From assembly GCA_029287535.1 (NCBI GenBank), contig JARFQY010000252.1, forward strand, positions 1 through 48,071: a stretch of 48,071 nucleotides of DNA. The letters are read 5' to 3'. Made by a program: the position numbers and the translations under genes. Positions 24,268 through 32,991 of the stretch are shown one piece after another (position 1 is the stretch's first letter; every line of letters begins with the position of its first letter). The notes beneath the pieces were generated by a model. It saw only the letters and a program-made list of their open reading frames with translations, made no database searches and had not been told where the DNA came from. The stretch comes from Filomicrobium sp. GTDB lineage: Bacteria; Pseudomonadota; Alphaproteobacteria; Rhizobiales; Hyphomicrobiaceae.

Positions 24268-25208
24268 GTGTCGAAGCTATCGCTGAAACCTTGAAGCCGC
24301 CTAATGCACCGGGCGGGCGGGCTTACCGCCGGCATGGGCTCCTGGCATATTTCAACTGCTTTCGCGGTATCGTATGGCGCGAGGTTTTGCGCTTCCTGCA
24401 CCAGCGAGAACGGTTTTTGTCGGCACTGGTGCGGCCCCTGGTGTGGCTGTTCATTTTCGCTGCAGGTTTCCGCCAGGTGCTCGGGATTTCGATTATTCCG
24501 CCCTACCAGACCTACGTTCTTTATGAAACCTACGTCACGCCGGGCCTACTCGGCATGATTCTCTTATTCAACGCCATGCAGTCCTCGCTCTCGATGGTCT
24601 ACGATCGCGAAACCGGGGCCATGCGCACGCTGCTCGTGAGTCCATTTCCCCGCTGGTTCCTGTTGTCGTCCAAGCTCCTTGGCGGTGTGGCTGTTGCGCT
24701 GCTGCAGGTCTATACGTTCCTGTTCATCGCCTATTTCTGGGAGATTGAGCCGGACTGGCCGGCCCTGCAGATCGGCGTCGGCCAAGGCGATGACTTCTTC
24801 GGTATCTCCATACCGCCGCCCTTCAACGGTTACATCACCGTGCTGCCGGCGATCGTCATGTCGGGACTGATGCTGGGAGCACTTGCACTGTTCATGTCAT
24901 CGGTTATCCGACAGCTGGAGAATTTTGCCGGCGTGATGAACTTCGTTATTTTCCCGATGTTCTTCGCGTCGTCGGCGCTGTATCCGCTCTGGAAAATCCG
25001 TGAATCAAGCCCGCTGCTCTACGAGATTTGCTGGTTTAATCCCTTCACCCACGCCGTCGAGTTGATCCGCTTTGCCTTCTACGGGCAGCTCAATGTGACG
25101 GCATTCCTGGTTGTGTTGGGTTGTCTTGTGTTTTTCCTAGGCGCCGCGATTTTCGCCTACAACCCGTCCAAGGGGCTGATTGCAAGGCGCGGCGGACCAA
25201 GAGGATAG
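24264..25208 (+). CDS. ABC-2 type permease, PQQ-linked type (TIGR03861; LutF-like)
   Basis: 314 residues with about six membrane segments and ABC-2 landmarks (VLRFLHQRERFLSALVRPLVW; MVYDRETGAMRTLLVSPFPRW; FASSALYPLWKIRES; CWFNPFTHAVELIRFAFYG). A roughly 35-residue loop (around DWPALQIGVGQGDDFFGIS) inserted between helices is typical of this subfamily. ABC-2 permeases usually export, which is at odds with the periplasmic binding protein encoded in the same operon. Downstream gene follows after 6 bases. Confidence 0.88.
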   Translation: MSVEAIAETLKPPNAPGGRAYRRHGLLAYFNCFRGIVWREVLRFLHQRERFLSALVRPLVWLFIFAAGFRQVLGISIIPPYQTYVLYETYVTPGLLGMILLFNAMQSSLSMVYDRETGAMRTLLVSPFPRWFLLSSKLLGGVAVALLQVYTFLFIAYFWEIEPDWPALQIGVGQGDDFFGISIPPPFNGYITVLPAIVMSGLMLGALALFMSSVIRQLENFAGVMNFVIFPMFFASSALYPLWKIRESSPLLYEICWFNPFTHAVELIRFAFYGQLNVTAFLVVLGCLVFFLGAAIFAYNPSKGLIARRGGPRG

Positions 25209-25214
25209 CTCCCA

Positions 25215-25847
25215 ATGAAAGTTCACCTGTACCCGCGGGGCTTGGTCATAGCCCTGAGCCTTGTGATTGCAACCCCGGCGCTTGCCATCGACACCGCCAA
25301 TCCGGACTGGCCTTGTGTTCAGCGCAAGGTGGAAAAGCTGACCTCCGCCCAGCTCTGGGACGGGCCGCCCGTTGATGATCTCACGAAGTGGTGGGAGGAC
25401 CGGGAGGTTGGCGCGCTTGTGCGTTTGGTGGTCAGCCGCCGCGTTCCCATGGAGACGGCTGAAGAAGAGATACAGAAATTCGCCGAGACGATGCCGGAGG
25501 GCCCTGAGCGCGACAAACGTCTCACTTTGCTCTTCGCAGGTGTCTTGGATGAAACCAACAAGGTTCGCTCCAGCGTGGTGACCGGCATCGAGCGTTTTCA
25601 GAGACGGCAGGTTGCTCGTTCAAAGCGCCTGCAAGAGCAAAGCAGCAAAATCGCCGATCTGAGGAGGCGTGCTGCGAAAGGCGAGGACGTTGCCGGGCAG
25701 GTCGGTGCGTTACAGGAAAAATACGATTGGAACGCTCGCGTCTTTAAGGAACGCCAGGACAACATTCCGCTGGCCTGCGAAATTCCCGTCGAGATCGAAC
25801 AACGCGCCTTCGCCATCGGCCGTACAATCCGGTTCCATATGAGCTGA
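25215..25847 (+). CDS. Exported protein of unknown function, last gene of the lut-like operon
   Basis: 210 residues with a signal peptide (GLVIALSLVIATPALA), then DTANPDWPCVQRKVEKLT, which reads like the start of a mature periplasmic protein, a helical middle, a charged coiled-coil stretch (about 115-165) and a second Cys in IPLACEIPVE that could pair with the first. The position, right after the permease with a 6-base gap, parallels the exported LutG protein of Methylorubrum lut clusters; homology itself I cannot verify. The function is unknown. Confidence 0.68.
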   Translation: MKVHLYPRGLVIALSLVIATPALAIDTANPDWPCVQRKVEKLTSAQLWDGPPVDDLTKWWEDREVGALVRLVVSRRVPMETAEEEIQKFAETMPEGPERDKRLTLLFAGVLDETNKVRSSVVTGIERFQRRQVARSKRLQEQSSKIADLRRRAAKGEDVAGQVGALQEKYDWNARVFKERQDNIPLACEIPVEIEQRAFAIGRTIRFHMS

Positions 25848-25951
25848 CAGCAGCGAAACGCCGCCTTTCCTACTCCTTAATGAGAGCCTAGTCTGCGCTC
25901 GGAACTTGGTCAGCAGAGGTGCATCCTGCGGCCGAAGTTGGGGAGCAGAAA

Positions 25952-27346
25952 ATGAGCATTCGCAAGGGCTTAGCGCGTCTTCTAGCGTTCGGTGTGCCGG
26001 TCGTTGCCGCCGCGGCGCTATTGGTCTTCGGCCTAAATCTGCGAGAGCCGCCGAAACAGACGCCGCCATCTGAGCGTTCGACCGCAGTACGGGCACTGAC
26101 GGTCAAGCCGACCGAGTTCAAACCGCGAGCAATTGGTTACGGCGCCGTCCAGCCTCCCCGGACGTGGAACGCTGTGGCCCAGGTCGCCGGTCGCGTCGAA
26201 TATGTTGAGCCCCGTCTGCGCAGCGGCGCGATAATGGATGCCGGGACTGAGATCATCAGGATCAGCCCTCAGGACTACACCTTGGCGGTCCAGGAGGCCG
26301 AAGCCAATCTACGTTCGGCCGAGGCAAAACTCGTGGAGTTGAAGGCCGAGGAAGACAACGCCCGGCGCTCGCTCGCGATTGAGCAGCGGTCGCTAGGTAT
26401 CAAACAAAGGGATTTGGAAAGGAAGAAAGAGCTTGCACAGCGCGGCACCGTTAGCTCGCTTTCCGTTGAGGATACCGAACGGGCCGTCCTTCAGCAGCAA
26501 GCAAGTGTCCTTAATCTTGAAAACTCAATCCGTCTTTTTCCGACGCGGATTGACGCCCAAAGACGTCAGGTCGACGTCAACAAGACCAAGCTGGAGACGG
26601 CTCGCCTCAACCTCGCGCGAACCCGGATTTCGCTACCATTCGATGCCCGGATCGCAACCGTCGACGTCGAACGCACGCAGTTTGTCGGAGTCGGCGCGGA
26701 GCTGGCTGAGGCGGACGATATCGATACGGCCGAGGTCGAAGCCGAGATCCCGCAGGACCGCTTCCATACATTTTTGAAGCTGACGCTTCCCAAGGATTTC
26801 ACTGTTGAGAGAATTCGCAGCGGCGGCATCAAGGAAGTCTTCAAACGCATGGGTTGGTCGGCGACGGTCCGCTTGCGCTCGAATGCGCGCGACGTGACAT
26901 GGCCAGCGCAACTTCTTCGAACGTCCGAGACCGTGGATCCCAAGACGCGAACCGTTGGTGTCATCGTATCCGTCGACAAGCCCTATGAAGGCATCAAGCC
27001 GATCGTGCGGCCGCCGCTGGTCAAGGGCATGTTCGTCGAGGTCGAGATTTCGGGGCCGCCGACAACAGGCCGCATCGTAATCCCGAGGTCCGCCGTTCAT
27101 GAGGGACGCGTCTACACGATCGACAAAGACAACCGCCTGCGCATCAAACCGGTCAAGGTTCTCGCTGAACAGGGCAGCGAGGCGGTGATTGAAAGTGGCC
27201 TGGAAATGGGTGAACGCGTCGTCCTCAGTGATCTCTCGCCAGCTATCGATGGCATGCTGCTGAATCCATTCGCCGAGACTCCGGAGGCCCAAGGTGCTGC
27301 GGCAGCGGCGGCAAAACGCAAGGTGGCCGGCGAGGTTCAGCAGTGA
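25952..27346 (+). CDS. RND efflux periplasmic adaptor (membrane fusion) protein
   Basis: 464 residues: an N-terminal anchor helix (LARLLAFGVPVVAAAALLVFG), a lipoyl half (WNAVAQVAGRVEYVEPRLRS), a long alpha-hairpin (about 130-230), the second lipoyl half (RTRISLPFDARIATVDVERT), a beta-barrel and a membrane-proximal domain (IVIPRSAVHEGRVYTID). ATG at 25952 follows GGGGAG at good spacing. The stop overlaps the GTG start of the RND pump (GTGA), so the two form a pair. No outer-membrane TolC gene is nearby; the only one in the window is a broken remnant. Confidence 0.9.
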   Translation: MSIRKGLARLLAFGVPVVAAAALLVFGLNLREPPKQTPPSERSTAVRALTVKPTEFKPRAIGYGAVQPPRTWNAVAQVAGRVEYVEPRLRSGAIMDAGTEIIRISPQDYTLAVQEAEANLRSAEAKLVELKAEEDNARRSLAIEQRSLGIKQRDLERKKELAQRGTVSSLSVEDTERAVLQQQASVLNLENSIRLFPTRIDAQRRQVDVNKTKLETARLNLARTRISLPFDARIATVDVERTQFVGVGAELAEADDIDTAEVEAEIPQDRFHTFLKLTLPKDFTVERIRSGGIKEVFKRMGWSATVRLRSNARDVTWPAQLLRTSETVDPKTRTVGVIVSVDKPYEGIKPIVRPPLVKGMFVEVEISGPPTTGRIVIPRSAVHEGRVYTIDKDNRLRIKPVKVLAEQGSEAVIESGLEMGERVVLSDLSPAIDGMLLNPFAETPEAQGAAAAAAKRKVAGEVQQ

Positions 27347-30300
27347 TCGAGTTCTTCACCAAGCACCCGACCATCGCGAACTTGCTGATGATCGCGTTCC
27401 TTGCTGTCGGTGCGGTGGCCGCTCCGACGTTGCAGCGTGAGACCTTCCCACGCGTCGAGCCCAATAAATTGGAAATCATGGTTCTGTTTCCAGGTGCCGC
27501 GCCGGAGGATGTCGAAGACGGAATCTGCCAACGGATAGAAGACGCGGTCGACTCGGTGGATGGCGTTGTGGAGGTCCTTTGCGAGTCCCGCGAGGGGCAG
27601 GGCAAGGCGACGGTCGAAATGGCCGAAGGAGGCAATCTCGACCGCTTTTTCGCCGACGTGAAGACCGAAATCGATGCCATCGACGACTTTCCAGACGAAG
27701 CCGAGGAGCCGACCATCAAACAGCTCGGCCGCACCGATTTCGTCGCTTCCGTCGCCGTGACAGGTCCGCAAGATCTTACCGACCTGCGCGTCTATGCCGA
27801 ACAGCTGAAGGACCGCATGAAGGCCTTCGGCGGGATTCCAAAGATCGAGGTGCTGGGCTTTTCCGATCGGCAGCTGCGCATCGAGATCCGCGATGGGCTG
27901 CTGCGCCAGTTCGGTCTCAGTCTCTCCGGAATAGCAGACGCCATTCGCAAGCAGAATGTGGATCTTCCCGCAGGAAGCGTCGAAACGCAGGACGGTGAGA
28001 TTCTTCTCCGGTTTGATGACGAGCGCGACAACATCGACTCGCTCAAGGATCTCATCGTCATCAGCGATCCGGGCGGCGGCCAGATTCGCCTGGGTGCCAT
28101 CGCGGAAATCGACGATCGCTTTGAGAAGGACGAGGTCCAGATTCGCTTCAACGGTCAGGCGGCCGCTTTGTTGCAGGTCACAAAGACCGAACAGGAAGAT
28201 ACCCTAAAGGTCATCGACCGCATCAACGCCTTCTTGGACGAGGAAAGACCGCAGGCGCCGCCTGGCGTAACGCTGACGGTCGTCAATGACACCGCAAGCA
28301 TTGTGCGCGACCGCCTCAATCTCCTTCTCAACAACGGGGCCCAGGGGCTGGCTCTGGTGTTCCTGGTCACGTGGCTGTTCTTCGGCTGGCGCTATGCGTT
28401 CTGGATCAGCATGGGGCTTCCGGTCGCCTTCATGGGCGGCATCGCGGTAATGGCGCTCCTTGGCTACTCGATCAATATGCTGACCATGGTCGGATTGTTG
28501 ATCGTCGTCGGTCTGCTGATGGACGACGCCATCGTTATTTCTGAGAACATCGCGCGCCATAGTGAAGCCGGTCTGCCGCCGGCCGATGCGGCAACCCGAG
28601 GCGCACAGGAAGTCCTGCCCGGAGTTATCGCGTCGTTCTTGACCACATTGTGTGTTTTTGGCTCGCTGGCGTTTCTGCAAGGCGACATCGGCCAGCTGCT
28701 GCGCGTCATTCCGGTGGTCATGATTGCCGTACTCGCCGCCTCTCTGGTCGAAGCTTTCTTGATACTCCCCCATCACTTGTCCCACGCCCTTGCAAAGGGC
28801 AATCCCAGGGATGGCTGGGTTCAACGCAAGGTGGGTGACGGACTGTCATGGGTTCGCGAAAATATTGTCGGTGTTTTCTGCTCTGTCTGCGTCAAGGCCC
28901 GCTACCTGACCGCCGGTCTAGCTTTTGCCGCGCTGCTGCTGGCGGTTTCGGCAATGGTCACGGGTGTATTGAAATTCAGCGCCTTCCCCGAGCTCGACGG
29001 CGATACGCTCGAGGCGCGCATTCTGCTGCCACAAGGTACGCCCCTGGAACGCACACAGTCCGCCGTTGCCCAAATTGAAGAGGCGATCCTGCGTATCAAT
29101 GAGCGGCTCTCGCCAGAGCAACCTGGGGCTGCTCCGCTCCTCGTTAATCGCACTGTGAAGTACAACGAGAATACCGATGCGCATGAGGCCGGAGCCCACG
29201 TCGCGACCGTCAGCATTGATGTCCTTTCGTCGGACGTGCGCACGATCGACAACGAGGCCTTACTGGCCGAATGGCGCCGCGAGACCGGTATCATGCCGGA
29301 CGTCATCGCGTTGAAGTTCACCGAACCCTCTCTCGGCCCGGCGGGGCGCGCTATTGAGATCCGTTTAAGCGGCCGTGACCTGGAGGCGTTGAAATCAGCT
29401 AGCAAGGAGTTGCGGGCTTGGCTCAGCCGTTATGAAGGTGTTGTCGGGCTGATGGATGACCTGCGCCTCGGCAAGCCGGAGATCAAGATCCGCATGCGTG
29501 AGGAGGGAGTGGCACTTGGCCTGCGAGCCGATGAGGTTGCAAACCAGCTTCGTGCAGCCTTCTTCGGCACGACCGTTAATGAACTGCAGGTCGATACCGG
29601 AGGGCTTGAGATTGATGCCAGGCTGGCGAGAGAGGACCGGACGAGCCGTGCCACGCTCGACAACTTCGTAATCACGATGTCCGATGGCGCCCAGGTGCCG
29701 CTTTCCGCTGTTGCGACATTGCGCGATGACCGCGGATACGCGCGCGTCAACCGCATCGATGGACGCCGCACGGTCACCATCGAGGGCGACGTGGATACGC
29801 GCCTGGCGAATGCCAATGAGGTTGTGAACGATACGGTCCAGAGGTTTCTGCCCGGATTCGAAGAGCGCCACCCGGATATTAAGGTGACGATTGCCGGTCA
29901 GAACAAGGAGGCCGGACAAACCGGCGCCTCGATGATCACCGGCTTCGTCATTGGCTTGATTGGTGTGTATCTCGTCTTGAGCTTCCAGTTCCGCAGCTAC
30001 ATCGAGCCAGTCGTCGTCATGATCCTGATCCCGTTCGCCTTCATCGGCGCGGTGGTCGGGCACATCCTCATGGGGCTTGATTTCACAATGCCGAGTCTAC
30101 TCGGTTTCGCGGCTCTGGCCGGGGTCGTCGTGAACGACTCGATCCTATTGGTGCATCAGATCAAGGAGCACCATGCTCCCGGTAGCACCGTGGCTCAGGT
30201 TGCGCCACGCGCCACGAAGGCTCGCTTCAGAGCGATCCTTCTGACCTCTCTGACCACCATTGCCGGGCTCTTCCCGTTGTTGGCCGAAACGAGCCTTCAG

Positions 30301-30480
30301 GCACAGGTCCTTATACCGCTGGTAACAAGCCTGGCTTTCGGCCTGATAGCTTCCACCGTTCTCGTTCTATTTGCCGTGCCGGCCTTCTACGCCATCCTCG
30401 ACGACTTCGGCCTCACCACGCTGGCGGAGGAGCGAGAAAGAGCGGTTGCTCAAGGCGACTCCGCGCAAGTCGGGGCGTAA
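27343..30480 (+). CDS. RND-family efflux pump (AcrB/HAE1-like)
   Basis: 1045 residues, full length. N-terminal IEFFTKHPTIANLLMIAFL is a first transmembrane helix, two large periplasmic regions follow, and the fourth-helix proton-relay motif LLMDDAIVISENIARH and the matching late-helix VVVNDSILLVHQIKEHH are intact. TM clusters near residues 330-530 and 870-1020 are in the expected positions. It should use the proton gradient to move a substrate from periplasm or inner membrane outward with its adaptor. Starts with GTG overlapping the adaptor stop. Placement right after the lut-like operon may be coincidental. Confidence 0.93.
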   Translation: MIEFFTKHPTIANLLMIAFLAVGAVAAPTLQRETFPRVEPNKLEIMVLFPGAAPEDVEDGICQRIEDAVDSVDGVVEVLCESREGQGKATVEMAEGGNLDRFFADVKTEIDAIDDFPDEAEEPTIKQLGRTDFVASVAVTGPQDLTDLRVYAEQLKDRMKAFGGIPKIEVLGFSDRQLRIEIRDGLLRQFGLSLSGIADAIRKQNVDLPAGSVETQDGEILLRFDDERDNIDSLKDLIVISDPGGGQIRLGAIAEIDDRFEKDEVQIRFNGQAAALLQVTKTEQEDTLKVIDRINAFLDEERPQAPPGVTLTVVNDTASIVRDRLNLLLNNGAQGLALVFLVTWLFFGWRYAFWISMGLPVAFMGGIAVMALLGYSINMLTMVGLLIVVGLLMDDAIVISENIARHSEAGLPPADAATRGAQEVLPGVIASFLTTLCVFGSLAFLQGDIGQLLRVIPVVMIAVLAASLVEAFLILPHHLSHALAKGNPRDGWVQRKVGDGLSWVRENIVGVFCSVCVKARYLTAGLAFAALLLAVSAMVTGVLKFSAFPELDGDTLEARILLPQGTPLERTQSAVAQIEEAILRINERLSPEQPGAAPLLVNRTVKYNENTDAHEAGAHVATVSIDVLSSDVRTIDNEALLAEWRRETGIMPDVIALKFTEPSLGPAGRAIEIRLSGRDLEALKSASKELRAWLSRYEGVVGLMDDLRLGKPEIKIRMREEGVALGLRADEVANQLRAAFFGTTVNELQVDTGGLEIDARLAREDRTSRATLDNFVITMSDGAQVPLSAVATLRDDRGYARVNRIDGRRTVTIEGDVDTRLANANEVVNDTVQRFLPGFEERHPDIKVTIAGQNKEAGQTGASMITGFVIGLIGVYLVLSFQFRSYIEPVVVMILIPFAFIGAVVGHILMGLDFTMPSLLGFAALAGVVVNDSILLVHQIKEHHAPGSTVAQVAPRATKARFRAILLTSLTTIAGLFPLLAETSLQAQVLIPLVTSLAFGLIASTVLVLFAVPAFYAILDDFGLTTLAEERERAVAQGDSAQVGA

Positions 30481-30499
30481 GACGCGGTCCAAACGAAAG

Positions 30500-30523
30500 A
30501 CGGGCCGCAAAAGCAGCCCGTTT
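30500..30523. terminator. Short hairpin between convergent genes
   Basis: ACGGGC (30500-30505) and GCCCGT (30516-30521) pair around a 10-base loop and are followed by only TTT. It sits between the RND pump stop and the convergent Cys-rich gene, where a two-way terminator would be expected, but the U-tract is weak. Confidence 0.35.
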
Positions 30524-30544
30524 CGAAGCCCAATTGGCTTAGGC

Positions 30545-30781
30545 TCAGCGGCCCAGTTTAATCATGCAGCGGCCCATCAGGCGGCGGCCGGTTTTCTTGC
30601 CGCAGTAGCCCTTGGCGCGAACTTTGTCGAAGCAGCAGGTCTCGGCAATACCGCAGCGGAAGTCGACGGTCTGACCGCGCATGGTTTTCCCATGGCAGAG
30701 TTTGTGGGTGTAATGACCACCGGCGTTTGCAGCGGTGCCAATGAAGATGAGTGCGACAGCGAGAGTGATCGTACGGATCAT
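30545..30781 (-). CDS. Small secreted cationic cysteine-rich protein
   Basis: 78 residues. Signal peptide IRTITLAVALIFIGTAANAGG, then a mature part of about 58 residues, strongly basic, with six cysteines in the order C-x13-C-x5-CC-x9-C-x11-C (LCHGK, FRCG, ETCCF, GYCG, GRCM). Six cysteines including a CC pair suggest three disulfides after export. ATG at 30781 is preceded by GAGG at 6-base spacing. I do not recognise the family; the size, charge and cysteines resemble secreted defensin- or toxin-like peptides only in general form. A metal-binding role is also possible. The reading frame upstream to 30952 is not coding in character. Confidence 0.68.
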   Translation of the reverse strand: MIRTITLAVALIFIGTAANAGGHYTHKLCHGKTMRGQTVDFRCGIAETCCFDKVRAKGYCGKKTGRRLMGRCMIKLGR

Positions 30782-30993
30782 GACTAGCCTCGATTGACAT
30801 TTGTTACGACGCGGACCGCGCAATTCGGCTCGGCCAACTAAAATGAGAATTGGGTGCTGCAGCGACAGCAACGGCGCCCCACACAACAGTTTAGCCAAAT
30901 TGAGGAAGTAACGGTGAGATAAACAAAAAAAGTGGCTAACGAGTTGCTGCACGATAACACTCAGCAGAGTGATTACTCGCGTCTAATTCCCAG

Positions 30994-32046
30994 CTACAAC
31001 TCGGCTCGCGTCGCAGTTTTCGCTGCTTGTTGCAGCAACAGGCCGACTGCGACGGCCGGTGCATGATGCGTGGCAGCAGTCATTAAAGCACCATCAAGGC
31101 CGAGGATTTGACCGAAGCTCTCGCAATTTCGGCCAAGCCGTCCGGCGACCTCGACCACCTCTCGTTCACCAATGCCGGCCGCAACCACCGGCGCCCCGGT
31201 CGGCAGCGGCCTGGCCGACATGACCAAACTCGCTCCATCGACGATGGAGCGTAACTGCGCTTCCCGAATGTAGCTGGCGGTGACACGCCAGGCCGCCAAA
31301 GTACCGAAATCGCTTTCACGCCCGAGCATTCGGGCCAGCCTTGCCAGGCTCTCCTCTTGTGACTTACCGCGACCGTCGGCGGTCGCTTGCAAGTCGATAT
31401 CCTCCAGGTCCTCGCCGAGCACACGGCGAACGTCCGCCATTGTTGCAAGGTATTCCCGCGCCAGCCCCACCCAGCGACCTTGAAAAGGCGCGGATGTCAC
31501 CACGCCCATCACTGCCGTGCGGGTCAGGCCCGTATAGACAAGTTCGCCAGTCGTCTGACGCTCTGCGTCGCTGATGCCGAAGGCTTCGGGAACACCGCCA
31601 CGAACCGTGACGAGATCGACCGTCGTCGAGCCGAAGTCAATGAGGAGCGCGCTCTTCCTGTGACGGCCAACAGCCTCGGCCGTGGCCAGGAAGTTCATCG
31701 ACCCGGTATCATCGGGATGGGTTTTTGCGGTTTCAGCATCGCAAAAGCCCCGGCGGCCGAGGAAGAATTGTGCCTTGTGTCCAAATGCTGCGGTGAGGCT
31801 GTCTGCCAACACCACGACGCCTTTCCTGCGGCTGTCGAAAAGGTCCGAGAGTTCGCCCGTCATGGTGATTGCCACGTGTTGAGCTCCCGAGAGCAGTGGC
31901 ACGGCCGCATTGAGCGAATGGCCGAGGTTCTCAAGCCCTTTCCATAGCGGACAGGCGAACTGGCGCACGTCGACCAGAGCGTTGTTCTCAAACCGGGCGA
32001 CCTTGAGGTGAGCGCCTCCGACGTCCAGCCCAACTGTGATAGTCAT
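30994..32046 (-). CDS. H4MPT-linked C1 pathway protein, MfnF-like (hydantoinase/ASKHA fold)
   Basis: 350 residues of the TIGR03123-type family. TVGLDVGGAHLKVARFE is the phosphate-1 motif of the actin/Hsp70/acetate-kinase fold, ALLIDFGSTTVDLVTVRGG the phosphate-2 motif, and VVAAGIGEREVVEVAGRLG lies in the adenosine region. In methanogens the homologue MfnF joins the furan diphosphate to glutamyl-tyramine in methanofuran synthesis. MfnB- and MfnE-like genes are in this window, so a methanofuran-like cofactor pathway is likely. It is divergent from the HisA-like gene with about 67 bases between them. Confidence 0.85.
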   Translation of the reverse strand: MTITVGLDVGGAHLKVARFENNALVDVRQFACPLWKGLENLGHSLNAAVPLLSGAQHVAITMTGELSDLFDSRRKGVVVLADSLTAAFGHKAQFFLGRRGFCDAETAKTHPDDTGSMNFLATAEAVGRHRKSALLIDFGSTTVDLVTVRGGVPEAFGISDAERQTTGELVYTGLTRTAVMGVVTSAPFQGRWVGLAREYLATMADVRRVLGEDLEDIDLQATADGRGKSQEESLARLARMLGRESDFGTLAAWRVTASYIREAQLRSIVDGASLVMSARPLPTGAPVVAAGIGEREVVEVAGRLGRNCESFGQILGLDGALMTAATHHAPAVAVGLLLQQAAKTATRAEL

Positions 32047-32113
32047 TTGTTCCTTCCTCGCTCACGCCGGCCTTGGCCTGGTGGTGAGGATATCAAAAAA
32101 AAGGTCGCCAGTT

Positions 32114-32821
32114 TTGCATGTGATCCCGGTTATCGATTTAAAGCAAGGCGCGGTGGTTCGGGCCGTTGGCGGCGACCGCACGAATTATAAGCCGGTGAAG
32201 TCTCCGCTAGCGCCGGGCACTGATGATCCTATTGACGTCGTTGCAGGCCTGATCGATTTTTTTGCCGGGTTCAATAGGCTCTATGTGGCCGACCTGGATG
32301 GTATTGAAGGCGGTCGCCGCGATCAGGAAACGGTTCGGCGCATCTCCAGCGCGTTCCCGAAACTCCAGCTTCTCGTTGATAACGGATCTGCGAACGCCTC
32401 GGATGTCAAAAGTCTCGCACTTTGCCCGCGTACGACGCCGGTGATCGGCTCCGAGACCTTGGGGTCTGTGGCGGAGCTTGAAAGGATCAGCGATCGCCTG
32501 AATGGCGCGTTTGCCTTGTCGCTTGACTGGCGCGGCGAGGAGCGGCTTGGACCGCTTGCCGTGTTTGAAGACCCCTCAAATTGGCCGGACACGCTCATCG
32601 TCATGACACTGGACCGTGTCGGCCGCGGCGCCGGTCCGGGTCTTGACCGCTTGAAAGCCATCAAGCAGCGCGCCGCGGACCGGGAAGTGCTGGCTGCGGG
32701 CGGTGTCAGAAACATCGATGATTTGCGTCTGCTCCGAAGGTTGGGCTGCGGAGCGCTCGTCGCATCCTGCTTGCATGACGGATCTGTATCATGCGGCGAC
32801 CTTACCGCGCTGCTGGAATAG
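32114..32821 (+). CDS. HisA/HisF-related TIM-barrel protein of the C1 cofactor gene set
   Basis: About 235 residues: HVIPVIDLKQGAVVRAVGGD at the start, LYVADLDGIEGGRRD, LLVDNGSANASDV, and AAGGVRNIDDLRLL near the end. This is the (beta-alpha)8 HisA/HisF fold, in the divergent branch (TIGR00734-like) found with methanopterin genes in archaea and methylotrophs. True HisA acts in histidine synthesis; no other his gene is nearby, so another role is likely. The start is ambiguous: TTG at 32114 has AAGGT at good spacing and yields MHVIPVID; GTG at 32120 is possible; an ATG-like start at 32036 would overlap the divergent gene. Confidence 0.8.
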   Translation: MHVIPVIDLKQGAVVRAVGGDRTNYKPVKSPLAPGTDDPIDVVAGLIDFFAGFNRLYVADLDGIEGGRRDQETVRRISSAFPKLQLLVDNGSANASDVKSLALCPRTTPVIGSETLGSVAELERISDRLNGAFALSLDWRGEERLGPLAVFEDPSNWPDTLIVMTLDRVGRGAGPGLDRLKAIKQRAADREVLAAGGVRNIDDLRLLRRLGCGALVASCLHDGSVSCGDLTALLE

Positions 32822-32835
32822 TAACGGCTGCGTCG

Positions 32836-32870
32836 TAGAAAAGGCCGGCACCCTGAGCGGATGCCGGCCT
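32836..32870 (-). terminator. Rho-independent terminator for the fae transcript (leftward)
   Basis: AGGCCGGCA (32842-32850) and TGCCGGCCT (32862-32870) form a perfect 9-bp stem with an 11-base loop. Reading leftward the stem is followed by TTTTCT; reading rightward no T run follows. It therefore suits the end of the fae transcript better than the end of the HisA-like gene. Confidence 0.7.
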
Positions 32871-32991
32871 ATTCCGATGTCTAGCCTTTCCAGCGGCCTG
32901 AAAGCAGATTACCCAATCGCTGCAGCAGACCCCCCTTCATTGGAGGGGCATCGTTTGTGTTGTTATTGCCCTGCTCAGGACGGTTTCCGCT

